Translations under genes and position numbers: made by a program
Source of the DNA: JAUUSJ01 sp964439395
Lineage (GTDB): Bacteria > Bacillota > Clostridia > Lachnospirales > Lachnospiraceae
Assembly (NCBI GenBank): GCA_964439395.1
Contig: CAYTNV010000011.1
Location: forward strand, 31,928-95,927
Length of the DNA stretch: 64,000 nucleotides
Direction: 5' to 3'
Notes under the pieces: model-generated
Told to the model about the DNA's origin: nothing
The model's database searches: none
Seen by the model: the letters and a program-made list of their open reading frames with translations, nothing else
In this document: in pieces, positions 34,765 through 45,100 of the stretch
How positions within the stretch are numbered: the first letter of the stretch is position 1
How the letters are laid out: every line of letters starts with the position of its first letter

Positions 34765-36798
34765 TTATTTTAAGTAAGCAGCCAACTCCTCTGCATAATC
34801 ATAAACTGGCGTTTCAATATAAACATTTTTGTCAAATTGCTCTTCCTCAAAGCTAGTACTCTCTACCTGATAAGTATAGTTTACAACTCCATCGATTCTT
34901 CGATTTGTTCCCGTGCAATCACTTCCCCAAATATGAACAATCATACCGTTTTCTGTTGACTTCTCTACATTCACTGCAGTAACTGTAAAATAATTATTCT
35001 TAAGAGAAGTATCTTTTTGTATTTCTGTCTCAATTACCTGCTTACAAATCGGAATCGTAATATTTGGTATATCGTAAGAATTAAACTTTTCTGCTAATTT
35101 TTTATTATTTTCTTGGTCCGATATCTCTTTTTCCAGTTCATTATACGCTACTAGATTCTCTCCAGTTGCATCAAAATATCCAACATAATGTTCAATCTTA
35201 ACCTCTGCTCCTTTTTGTTCTTTCCTTTTTAAATCCTCTGCCTTTCCAATAACATCAATATAAACTTCCTTTTTATATTTCACTTCTGTGCCATCCGTAA
35301 GCACTAGCGTCTTTGCTTTATTCAAGTTTTTAACATATATTTTCTCTAGACTTACAAACTGTGCATATCCCTCGCCGTATAAATATTCTATTAAATTAAG
35401 ACAGGCATATATCGAGCTATTACTTTTCATCTTATCAACAATCTTATGCTTATCTTGTAATGTTTTTTGTAATACTTTCTCATAGCTATTGACTGGAAAA
35501 TAGATACTGCTTTCGTCATCTTCTTGTCTATGGAAAATCTTTGTCTCTGCCTCTGTCTCCAACAAAATCTCATTTTCATCCACAGAAGTAACTGTTAAAA
35601 TCTCTCCTCTCTCTCCCGCACGCAATCCAATACCATCTCCCACGGCTACAATTTGATAAATATTTTGACCATTGATTGTAATATTTCCATCTGAAAATTT
35701 ATAAGTTCTTTTCTTGCCTCCATCGTATAAATTCCACTCTCCTTGTAAATTCTTAATCTGCTTTAGATAAGAATTTTCATCGAGAATCATATTGGCACCT
35801 TGAAATCCGTCTAACTCTACAATCTTATTATAAATTTCTCCTATATTAGATTCATCTTTAATTTGCTCTACTTCTGCCAATGCACTAGCATATTTTTCAA
35901 ATTGCTCCGCATTTTTATAGTTCTTACTTTTTTCAAACTGTCTTTGCGCTAAAATATACTGCCCAGCCTCCAACTGTTTTTGCGCTTTTTCATAATAATA
36001 GGCTGGAAAAATAAATTTTGTTCCAATAAACGCAGCAACAGCAAAAACTGCGACAGTTGCCACTATCGGAACAGCCACTTTTCCCCACTGTCTTGTATTT
36101 TCTTCTAGTTTTTGCTTAATCTGTTCATTTCTCTCTTGAATTTTCTCTTCTTTCATTTTCTTTTTCTTTTTCTCTAACGCTCCTTGCATCTGTTCCAAAT
36201 AATCTACATGGAAAATCTCATTCAAAACGGTTCGATCCGTCTTACAATTTATACATTGATTAACATTACTTTGATTCATCTGTCCACAAGTACACCGCCA
36301 AAATCTATCAATAATATCAGGAACAAATTTAGCTTGTCTGGCAATTCCTGCTTTTTCACAGGCGAATTTCATCGCTTCAAAAGAAGAATGATCACTTATA
36401 AGCTGCTGTGGATGTTCTAAATTTAAAATTCTTGCGCTATTCCACACCGTCTTATCATCGAAAAATACATGGTTAATATAAAGGTCAAATTTCTCTGACA
36501 ACATATATGTTAACGGAATAATACAATTTTCTCCAAACCATTCTTCTCTATTTGCAAATACACTTTTATACTCAAATCCTTTTATCTCATCTGTCTTATT
36601 TCCATAAGAGTCATAACAGAAAATTGAAATATGTACAGCTTTGATAATTTTATCCCCGATATTTTTCATAGTATAACATAAAAACTTTTTGCCATTTTCC
36701 ACATCCTGCAAAATTTGAAAACGTAAAATCTCGACTGGACTATCCTCATATCTCCTCTGCGCTTTGATATCATCGATCACTGCATACTTTGATTCCAT
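34765..36798 (-). CDS. Zinc-finger membrane protein of unknown function
   Basis: The 677-residue protein has a soluble beta-rich start (1-~160). A RanBP2-like zinc finger (WRCTCG....N..QCINC, cysteines 169, 171, 182, 185) follows, then a Lys/Glu-rich helix and one membrane segment at about 245-265. Next comes a short TPR-like helix pair (EAGQYILAQRQFEKSKNYKNA). The rest is probably extracytoplasmic with no recognised motif. Similar zinc-ribbon/anchor/TPR proteins occur widely in clostridia with no known role. It is followed 26 bases later by the CorA-type gene. The base composition is like its neighbours. Confidence 0.75.
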   Translation of the reverse strand: MESKYAVIDDIKAQRRYEDSPVEILRFQILQDVENGKKFLCYTMKNIGDKIIKAVHISIFCYDSYGNKTDEIKGFEYKSVFANREEWFGENCIIPLTYMLSEKFDLYINHVFFDDKTVWNSARILNLEHPQQLISDHSSFEAMKFACEKAGIARQAKFVPDIIDRFWRCTCGQMNQSNVNQCINCKTDRTVLNEIFHVDYLEQMQGALEKKKKKMKEEKIQERNEQIKQKLEENTRQWGKVAVPIVATVAVFAVAAFIGTKFIFPAYYYEKAQKQLEAGQYILAQRQFEKSKNYKNAEQFEKYASALAEVEQIKDESNIGEIYNKIVELDGFQGANMILDENSYLKQIKNLQGEWNLYDGGKKRTYKFSDGNITINGQNIYQIVAVGDGIGLRAGERGEILTVTSVDENEILLETEAETKIFHRQEDDESSIYFPVNSYEKVLQKTLQDKHKIVDKMKSNSSIYACLNLIEYLYGEGYAQFVSLEKIYVKNLNKAKTLVLTDGTEVKYKKEVYIDVIGKAEDLKRKEQKGAEVKIEHYVGYFDATGENLVAYNELEKEISDQENNKKLAEKFNSYDIPNITIPICKQVIETEIQKDTSLKNNYFTVTAVNVEKSTENGMIVHIWGSDCTGTNRRIDGVVNYTYQVESTSFEEEQFDKNVYIETPVYDYAEELAAYLK

Positions 36799-36982
36799 AA
36801 GTGCTCTCCTCTTCCTCTTTTTTAGTCCTATTTTTCTTTTTATAGTTAGACTTCATTTCTCACAATTTTCATCTTACCATATCCTATCCCATTTGTTAAG
36901 TATCGAATCCATTTCTGACGAAATTTTTTTCTAGTGAATAAATGTATGATCCAATACAAATTCTCTTTTTCTTTCCCAGACT

Positions 36983-37025
36983 AAAAAAAGAGTTGTCTTC
37001 TCTTATTAGCGAGAATTCAACTCCC
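36983..37025 (-). terminator. Terminator-like hairpin downstream of ppk1
   Basis: On the minus strand GAGTTGAATTCTC pairs with GAGAAGACAACTC, then TTTTTTT. It lies 215 bases after the ppk1 stop. A second AT-rich stem is at 37044-37070. The 442-base gap 36799-37240 shows nothing else. Confidence 0.6.
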
Positions 37026-37240
37026 TTTTCAATAATATAATTTGCGAGAATTTATAAGCAAATTCTCAAGGCAATAAAAACAAGCAGCTGCATAACCGAC
37101 ATTTATTTAAAACTTGCTAAACATATTTAAAAAGCAAGAGCTACTTTAGTGTACGAGAGTCATCTATTTTTTGCTTATTTTTGCCAAACTCGTGACATAT
37201 TTTTTATATCTGTCATTATTTCTTGAATTTGCTTTTTTCC

Positions 37241-39586
37241 CTATTGCTCTTCGCCTTGACTTTTTTTTTGCTCTTCTTCCTCTGCTGCTTTTTTATTTTC
37301 CTCCGTCATTTTCTGAGAAGACTCCTCTATCGCTATTTCTGCCTCCTCACCAGTGGAATCTTTTACTGTATTTTCTACTTTCTCTTTTACAGCATCCACA
37401 GCTGCAGCCAATTGTTCTGGCGCTACCGTCTCCTCTACAATAACTTCCTCCACTATATTTTTTGTAACCGGCTCTACTGACACAGCAACTTCTTCCTTCA
37501 CTTTTAGCTCTTCTTTTGCAGCATAATCATTTTCAATCCATTCTCCACTTGCACGTCTATATGCTTCCTCATAGAAATATTCCTGTGCATTAATTGCTGG
37601 CTTTCCACTCTTCGCATAGCGATAAGCTCCATCTGCATAAAACTCTCTCGCTTTTACATTATCTGATAACATTATTTGGAACATATTGATAAGACGAGCC
37701 TTTAAATCTTTATCCTCAACTGGAGTTGCAACTTCCACACGTTTTACTGTATTTCTCGTCATAAAATCTGCGGATGCAATATAAACTTTTTCTCTTCCCT
37801 TGCTTCCAAAAATATAAATTCTAGAATGTTCCAAAAATCTTCCAACAATACTGCGAACACGGATATTTTCTGTCTTTCCTGGAATACCTGGAATGAGACA
37901 GCAAATACCACGAATTATCATATCAATCTTTACACCAGCTTTAGAAGCCTTCACTAATTTTTCCATGATTTTTTTGTCTGTCAAGGAATTCATCTTCAAA
38001 CCAATATAAGCCGTTTTTCCCGCCTTTGCAAGCGCAATCTCCTCATCAATCATCGCAATTACTTTATTTTGTAAGCATTTTGGTGCAACCAAAAGATGGT
38101 CTACGGAATCTACAGTATCTCCCATAGCCAATGCCTGAAATACTTTATTAGCCTCAATACCAATCTCTACGTTTGCCGTCATAAGAGATAAATCTGTATA
38201 AAGTCTAGCAGTATTTTCATTATAATTTCCAGTACCAATCTGTGTATAATACTCAATCTGTTTTCCACTTTTTTTCGTAATTAAACAAAGCTTGGAATGA
38301 ACTTTGTAGCCGTCTAATCCATAAATTACGCGGCATCCCGCATCCTCAAGTCTTCTGGACCACTCAATATTATTTTCCTCGTCAAAACGCGCCTTTAATT
38401 CTACCATAACAGTAACTTCCTTGCCATTTTCTGCGGCATCAATCAAAGACTCAACAATTTTACTCTGCTTTGCTACACGATATAGAGTCATCTTAATCGA
38501 AATAACATCATCATCATTGGCCGCCTCATGAAGCATATCCAAAAAAGGTCTCATATTCTCATATGGATAGGAAAGTAATTTATCTTTCTCGCGAATTTGG
38601 TCTAAAATAGGGCGTTTCGAGTCAAATACATTCGTCTTTTGAGGAGTACGCTTATTATAAAATAGCTCTGGAACCTTTCTTAAAATGTCTTGAATCTTAA
38701 AAACAAAGGATAAATCAAGAGGTGCCTTACTCTTAAATACACAATCTGTACTAAGCTTCATCTGATCACAAATCTTAGCGATATCCTCATCTGCTAATTT
38801 TCCAAATACTTCCACGCGGATTGGGGCTAATTTTTTTCTTTTCTTAATAAGTTCTACCATGAAATCTCTATAATCGATATCCTCTTCGTAAAGTGCATCT
38901 GCATCCACGTCTGCATTTCTTGTTGTACGAATTAAGCCTTTGGCTTTAATTTCATATCCCTTAAATACTCTAGATACAAAATGAAGCATCAATTGCTCTA
39001 AGAGAATATATACTTCCTTTCCTGGAACCTCTATAAACTTTTCAAACAATCCCGTTCCAAATGGAATAATACCAATTCTCTCTTTGCCATTTTTCGTCTT
39101 CAAAACAGCAATGGCATATACCTCTTTATTTCTCAAAAATGGGAATGGCTGTCTCTTTCCTACGATTGTTGGTGAAATAATAGAAGCAATCTCCATATCG
39201 AAATACTTCTCTAATTTTTCCTCCTCCTCTTTGGAGAGATTTTTAAAGTCAACTAAATTAATCCCATAATTTTCTAATTCTTTCATCAAAGAAGCATATA
39301 CCGCGTCTTTTCTCTCATTTAACGCCTTTACTCCCTCCGCGATAGCAGAAATCTGTTCCATTGGTGTCATATTCGTCTTACTATCTTTCATATCCTCATC
39401 GAGAAGCGCTTGATCCACCAACGTACCTACACGAACCATAAAAAACTCATCTAAATTACTTTGATAAATTGAGGCAAAAGTTAAACGTTCACATAGAGGT
39501 ACCTTCGGATTCTCTGCCTCCTCCAATACTCTCTCATTGAACTTTAACCATGATAGCTCACGGTTCATATAAATTTTTTCCTTCAT
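37241..39586 (-). CDS. ppk1: Polyphosphate kinase 1, with acidic C-terminal tail
   Basis: The 781-residue protein begins NRELSWLKFNERVLEEA, the Ppk1 N-terminal signature. The phospholipase-D-like catalytic halves contain VHSKLCLI (phospho-accepting histidine) and TGNYNENTARLYTDLSLMT. It makes polyphosphate from ATP reversibly. Ppk1 proteins are usually about 690-720 residues. Here the last ~80 residues are an extra Glu/Val/Lys-rich tail (EEVIVEET, KKAAEEEEQKKSQGEEQ) that looks disordered. Such a tail might bind partners or cations. It is probably monocistronic. Confidence 0.93.
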   Translation of the reverse strand: MKEKIYMNRELSWLKFNERVLEEAENPKVPLCERLTFASIYQSNLDEFFMVRVGTLVDQALLDEDMKDSKTNMTPMEQISAIAEGVKALNERKDAVYASLMKELENYGINLVDFKNLSKEEEEKLEKYFDMEIASIISPTIVGKRQPFPFLRNKEVYAIAVLKTKNGKERIGIIPFGTGLFEKFIEVPGKEVYILLEQLMLHFVSRVFKGYEIKAKGLIRTTRNADVDADALYEEDIDYRDFMVELIKKRKKLAPIRVEVFGKLADEDIAKICDQMKLSTDCVFKSKAPLDLSFVFKIQDILRKVPELFYNKRTPQKTNVFDSKRPILDQIREKDKLLSYPYENMRPFLDMLHEAANDDDVISIKMTLYRVAKQSKIVESLIDAAENGKEVTVMVELKARFDEENNIEWSRRLEDAGCRVIYGLDGYKVHSKLCLITKKSGKQIEYYTQIGTGNYNENTARLYTDLSLMTANVEIGIEANKVFQALAMGDTVDSVDHLLVAPKCLQNKVIAMIDEEIALAKAGKTAYIGLKMNSLTDKKIMEKLVKASKAGVKIDMIIRGICCLIPGIPGKTENIRVRSIVGRFLEHSRIYIFGSKGREKVYIASADFMTRNTVKRVEVATPVEDKDLKARLINMFQIMLSDNVKAREFYADGAYRYAKSGKPAINAQEYFYEEAYRRASGEWIENDYAAKEELKVKEEVAVSVEPVTKNIVEEVIVEETVAPEQLAAAVDAVKEKVENTVKDSTGEEAEIAIEESSQKMTEENKKAAEEEEQKKSQGEEQ

Positions 39587-39672
39587 AGTAGTTACACTTT
39601 CCTTCCTTTAATTAATAGCTAGTATTATGATTTAAATAATAATTTTATTTTACCAGAAATATTCCTATTGGT

Positions 39673-40590
39673 CTATCCCCAAAGATTTACTGGATATACT
39701 CCATCTTCAATCATTTTTTGAAAGCCTGCCTGCGCTTTCTCAATATCTTCTCTGTATGTAATACCAATCCATTTATCTCTTGTTTTTAGTACTTTTACAG
39801 ATGCTCTTCCCTCTTGAATCAAAGAATCAATAATGATTGGGATAAGATATTCTTTCTTTCCAGTATTTTCCTCTAGGTTTTCTAAAAACTCACAAAAACC
39901 TTCTTCCAGATAATCTATAAATTCTGGATACCCAGCCCACATATTCATAGATACCTTTACATCTGGGTTAATAAATGACTTCACCTCTTCATTATCACAA
40001 ACAATCTGACCGTCTTTATCCATACAAATACCAGTTGTCTCAATTACTTTTGCCAGACAATTATTTTTATCTGCCACACAAACTCCTCTTGTGACAGTTC
40101 CATTCTCACTCAACGTATTTTTTAAAATAAAGCCTGCCATTCCCATCATAAACTCTGCATTTTTTTCTTTTTCTGCAAGTAAAAATTCATGGAGTTTAGA
40201 AAATGCTTCTTTTCCATAATAATCATCTGCGTTAATTATGACAAACGGCTCCTTTACAACATTCTTACAACATAATATAGCCTGTCCAGTTCCCCAAGGC
40301 TTTGTTCGATCTTTTGGTACCTCAAATTGCTTTGGAATATCATCTAACTCCTGAAAAACATACTCTACTTTTATCTGTTTTGCAATGCGATCTCCGATGA
40401 CTTCTCTAAATTCTTGTTCTATATCCTTTCGGATAATAAAAACGACTTTATTAAAACCAGCCTCCTTCGCATCATAAATAGAATAATCCATTATGACTTC
40501 TCCACTTGGTCCCATTTTTGCCAATTGTTTAATTCCTCCACCAAAACGTGAACCAATTCCAGCTGCCATAATAATTAATGTTGTATCCAT
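39673..40590 (-). CDS. Sugar nucleotidyltransferase (NTP-transferase family)
   Basis: The 305-residue protein starts MDTTLIIMAAGIGSRFGGG, a nucleotidyltransferase loop, with NADDYYGKEAF further on for metal and nucleotide binding. It belongs to the NDP-sugar pyrophosphorylase fold. The order and spacing are like UTP- or other NTP-dependent sugar-1-phosphate transferases of Firmicutes, but the sugar cannot be read. It lies 86 bases upstream of ppk1. A 16-base perfect palindrome overlaps its probable promoter. Confidence 0.8.
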   Translation of the reverse strand: MDTTLIIMAAGIGSRFGGGIKQLAKMGPSGEVIMDYSIYDAKEAGFNKVVFIIRKDIEQEFREVIGDRIAKQIKVEYVFQELDDIPKQFEVPKDRTKPWGTGQAILCCKNVVKEPFVIINADDYYGKEAFSKLHEFLLAEKEKNAEFMMGMAGFILKNTLSENGTVTRGVCVADKNNCLAKVIETTGICMDKDGQIVCDNEEVKSFINPDVKVSMNMWAGYPEFIDYLEEGFCEFLENLEENTGKKEYLIPIIIDSLIQEGRASVKVLKTRDKWIGITYREDIEKAQAGFQKMIEDGVYPVNLWG

Positions 40591-40672
40591 CTCTTTCCCT
40601 CTTTCTTTGGTATTTTAAGAAATAAATTCTTACCAATATCCTTTCTTTTTTGTCATATTCTTTGTATTTTTT

Positions 40673-40715
40673 ATACACATATGTGTATTATATCATAATC
40701 CAGTAAAATAAGCTA
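40673..40715 (-). promoter_or_regulatory. Promoter with overlapping 16-bp palindrome
   Basis: On the minus strand a weak TAGCTT (40710-40715), 17 bases, TATAAT (40687-40692). The perfect palindrome ATACACATATGTGTAT (40673-40688) overlaps the -10 box edge and the start region. It lies about 85 bases upstream of the nucleotidyltransferase and is a likely repressor site. Confidence 0.45.
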
Positions 40716-40866
40716 GAAATTTATAGAGAAATAATCAATAATTTACATCTTCTCTACAAAAACTTAGACTATCGAAGAATTCGCTGAGTAAATATTAATA
40801 TTTAAAAATTCGCTAACCATTTTTCTAGTAAACACCTTTTCAAAATAATTCATTTTCCTTCCATTC

Positions 40867-40895
40867 TTGACAGCCTCTTTTGTCTTTGCTACACT
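40867..40895 (+). promoter_or_regulatory. Promoter of the MerR-methyltransferase gene
   Basis: TTGACA (40867-40872), a 17-base spacer, TACACT (40890-40895). Transcription would begin near 40902, so translation must start downstream, which supports the ATG at 40948. Confidence 0.65.
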
Positions 40896-40947
40896 TTATT
40901 TTAGTTATATATATAATTTTCAGAGAAAGGATAATAAGATTAATATA

Positions 40948-42126
40948 ATGAAAAAAGAAGGCTACTATTCTTCCGGCGAATTTGCTCGGATGGCTCATGT
41001 AACAGTACGAACTATTCGTTATTATGATAGTCAAAACATTTTAAAACCCTCTCTCGTAACTGAAACAGGAGCACGATTTTATACAGAAAAAGATTTGGCG
41101 CGACTACAACAAATTTTACTCTTAAAATATCTTGGATTTTCTCTCGATGACATTAAAGAATTAACAATCGATGACGCCGATTACCATTTTTTACTTGAAT
41201 CTTTAAATATTCAGCTTGGACTAGTGAGGGATAGAATTGAACAAATGCAGCTTGTTGAAAAAGCAATTTTAGATACGTCTAAAGCCATCCAATCTGAAAA
41301 AAGCATTGACTGGAGTCAGATGCTTCATCTTATTCACTTAACAAATATGGAAAAGAGCTTAAAAAATCAGTATCAAAATGCCTCCAACATCGCCTCTCGT
41401 ATCCATCTTCACAGCCTTTATTCTTGTAATAAAAAAGGATGGTTTCCATGGATTTTAGAGCATTGCAAACTAAAGAATGGATTACATATTTTAGAACTTG
41501 GCTGCGGGGACGGCAGTCTATGGATAAGTTCTTCCCTTCCAAAAAATATCCATATCACACTCTCTGACTTATCCGAGGGAATGATTCGAGATGCTAAAAG
41601 AACAATCGGATTTAACGACTCTCGTTTTTGTTTTCGAGTATTTGATGCACATAATATCCCCTTTGGCGCTCAGTCTTTCGACCTTATCATCGCCAATCAT
41701 ATGCTCTTTTATTGTAATGATATACCCCAAATTTGCAGCGAAGCCAAACGCGTTTTAAAGCCAGATGGAAAGTTTTTATGTAGTACTTACGGAAAAAACC
41801 ATATGAAAGAAATTACAAATCTTGTTAAACAATTTGACAGCCGTATTGTTCTCTCGGCAGATAAACTCTACGAAAAATTTGGAAAAGAAAATGGGCAAGA
41901 AATCCTTTCTTCTAGTTTCTCTCATATTAAATGGCATTCCTATGAGGATTCTCTTTTCGTTCCAGAAGTAGAGCCCTTAGTTTCGTATATTTTATCATGT
42001 CATGGAAATCAAAATCAGTATATTTTAGACCGTTATAAAGATTTCTATGATTTTACGAAAAAGAAGATTGGAGATGGGCTTCATATCACAAAAGAAGCTG
42101 GTATTTTTATTTGTGAAAAGAACTAA
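40948..42126 (+). CDS. MerR-type regulator fused to a SAM-dependent methyltransferase
   Basis: Starting at ATG 40948 the protein has about 392 residues. Residues 1-~75 are a MerR helix-turn-helix (GEFARMAHVTVRTIRYYDSQ...LKPS...ARFYTEKDLARL), followed by the dimerisation helix to about 125. Residues ~175-310 are a class I methyltransferase with motif I LELGCGDGS and a later DLIIANHML. MerR proteins twist promoters in response to a ligand, here perhaps one methylated by the fused domain. The gene is monocistronic with its own promoter, and a terminator follows. The substrate is unknown. Confidence 0.85.
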   Translation: MKKEGYYSSGEFARMAHVTVRTIRYYDSQNILKPSLVTETGARFYTEKDLARLQQILLLKYLGFSLDDIKELTIDDADYHFLLESLNIQLGLVRDRIEQMQLVEKAILDTSKAIQSEKSIDWSQMLHLIHLTNMEKSLKNQYQNASNIASRIHLHSLYSCNKKGWFPWILEHCKLKNGLHILELGCGDGSLWISSSLPKNIHITLSDLSEGMIRDAKRTIGFNDSRFCFRVFDAHNIPFGAQSFDLIIANHMLFYCNDIPQICSEAKRVLKPDGKFLCSTYGKNHMKEITNLVKQFDSRIVLSADKLYEKFGKENGQEILSSSFSHIKWHSYEDSLFVPEVEPLVSYILSCHGNQNQYILDRYKDFYDFTKKKIGDGLHITKEAGIFICEKN

Positions 42127-42136
42127 TAATTAAAAG

Positions 42137-42177
42137 AAAAGGACTAATTCCAGTGTTGTACTGGTCTTAGTCCTTTC
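42137..42177. terminator. Shared bidirectional terminator
   Basis: AAAGGACTAA...CCAG pairs with CTGG...TTAGTCCTTT. It sits between the convergent MerR-methyltransferase gene (+) and the CotH gene (-), with A and T runs on the flanks. Confidence 0.75.
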
Positions 42178-42189
42178 CTAGTTTATATC

Positions 42190-45100
42190 TTATTTTTTAA
42201 TTGTAGCACCTTTGACATTAGAATAATCAGCATAAACCTTTTTGCCAGACACTATTCTGTAAGCGCGAACCTTATAATAATAAGTTTTTTTCAATTTCAA
42301 ATTTAATCTAGTATAAGTCACTGTACTTCCACTTGTAATGGTTGCAATCTTTTTATACCCTTCCGCTTTACCGTTTACTTTTGTATCTGTCTCATAAATT
42401 TCGTATCCACTCGCTCCGCTCACTTTATTCCAATTCAAAATTACTGATTTCGCTTTCGAATTTACAGCTGAAACAAGAGTTACTTTCGATAGCTCTGCAT
42501 TCCCAGTTATAATCGTACTCATTTCTCCATAATAGCGTTTTCCGCTAGCGTCATCTTTATAGGAACGAACTTTATAATAATACTGTTTTCCAGTTACTAC
42601 ACTAGTATTCGTATAATTTGTAATATTATTATTTTCTATTGTTGCAATACATATAAAATGAACACCGTCCACAGCGCGATATACTCTATATCCTCCCACT
42701 CCATTATATTTGCTCCATGAAATAGAAATACTATTATAGCCTGCACTCTTTACTTTCACGCCTTTTACTTGTTTTGGCAAAATAGTAAATTTCACTGTTT
42801 TATTAGAACGATAATTTCCAATTCCCGTAATTTTTACGGAAGCTTTCCCTATCTCTATATTATTGGAATAACTTAAAGTATAATCCACACCCTCTACCAA
42901 AACCATATCTTTATATTTTACTGTGACAGATGGTGTAATCGCTTTTCTTGTATAAATCTGATTTGGAATTGTTGTATAACTTATATCACTTGCACTTACT
43001 GCCTTCGCCACAATATTAAACTGTGCTGTCCTTTGTCCTTTATAGGCACCAATACCTGTAATAATCGCTGTTGCTTTTCCAACATTTACATTATCTTTAT
43101 AAGATACTGTATAATCCACGCCCTCTTCTAGAGTAATATTTCCATATTTTACTTTAACCGTCGGAGTAATCTCAGCTCCAGTATAAGTCTTTCCAGCGAT
43201 TGAACTTATAGTTGCCAAATCAAGATTTCTTGTCTCCTTAATCGTATATGTCATAGTTTTTGTGCCAGTAAAGTTTCCAATACCTACTATATTTGCTGTC
43301 GCAGTTCCAGGATTTATATTATCTTGATAGGTGACAGTATAGTCTTTTCCCTCCTCAAGAGGAATTCCCTTATAAGATAATGTAAGCGTTGGAATCTTTT
43401 CTGCTCCATCATAACCAAAACTCGTCGGATTACATTTAGCTGTAATTCCCGATATATTTTTTGCGACAATTCTATATGTCATCGCCGCCATACCTGTAAA
43501 TCCAGCCTCCTCAATACCTGTAATCTCATATGTTGCATATCCAACATTAACATTATTCTTAAAGGAGATATTATACTCCACACCTTCTGTCAATGTCCTT
43601 CCACCATATTGTACTGTGATAATTGGAGCCACTGGAGTTCCTGTATATGTATTTGTATATCGATTGCTCTGATTAAAGGAACAAGAGGCAATATCTATAT
43701 AATCTTTTTGAATTTCTTTTTGCTTTCCACAATCTTCACAAATATATATATTTCCATTTTCCTTCCAATTATGATAATAATCTCCATTTGTGCAAGTTGC
43801 CCATACGGCATAGAGATCCGTATCTTGATCTACTTTAAAATAAGAGCTCTTTGGATAAGTATTCGTTCCGTCACTCCAACCCTCAAATAAAGCTTCCTGA
43901 ACTGTCAAAGAAGTATCAGAGAGTAAAACTTTACCTCCCTCTAATTTCTTTTGTGCATAGACATTCGCCTGATTTTCCAATTGGTCATGAAATGTTACAT
44001 TATAATAATTTTTTGTGCCTGAAATTACAGTTAATGTCACACATTGCATCTCAGCCAATGTTCCATTGCCGTCTTTTAACCAGACAGAAATTACATTTTT
44101 ATTATCTAGTCCCTCTGTAAGCATATCATCTGTAATTGCAACAATAGCGTTATTGTCAACAATATCCCCCTCTGCGATATATCTTCCATTGACATAATAA
44201 TTAAACTTTGGATAACTTCCATCCGTCACTTTAAGAGCTAACTCAAAGACTTGTCCCTCTTTATATTCTCCCCAGTAATCTCTTCCTTCACTTGATAAAA
44301 TATTTTCTCCACTTAATGATAAATTAAATCTTGCACTCAAAGGTACACCAAGAGAAGCAAACGTACTCTCGTCATTTTTAAACTGTTGATCCATCCATTT
44401 AATTCTATTTTTCAACCAATTTTTTAATACTGTATAGTCTTCCTCTATCGTTCTAGAATAATGCCAAAGTTCAAAATCTTTATTGCCAGATTCCTTCAAG
44501 TACTCATACCACTTGTCTAATAAACCATTATTATCTACAATACTTTGTAAATATTCTACATTTGCATCGTATAATTCTCTCACTTTAATTGCAAAATAAG
44601 GATCTTTCATACACTCAGAAAACCATGCTCTTCCCGTAGATGCCCATCCCTTTGTACTCTGCGATCCAAATGGAGCAACGGAGCCCGCACTAAAATCAAA
44701 ATCCCAAACTGGTCCAAATACAATTGGCATATTATCTGCCTTGTAGAAATAATTACTTTTATATCCAATCTCATTTTTTAACATCTCACAGGAAAGCCAA
44801 TATGCCATAAGAGACTTACTGTCACAGTAATCCAAATAAGAGACATGATTTTGTCCATCTATTGTACAGTGATCTGCACTATAGATAGCGTCCTCTAATT
44901 GCTGTACATAATTTTTAATCCAATTAAACGCAGTTTCATTTGTATTAATATATTCTGGATTTTTAAACTGAATTGGGACTGCTCTTGTTGTCGTAAACAT
45001 AGAAACTTCATCGGCATCTGTTGTAAGTTCCATCAAATATCCACCGTTTGTAGACTCTGGAAGCTCGCTATAATAATCCTCGATATTATATGTAACTCCA

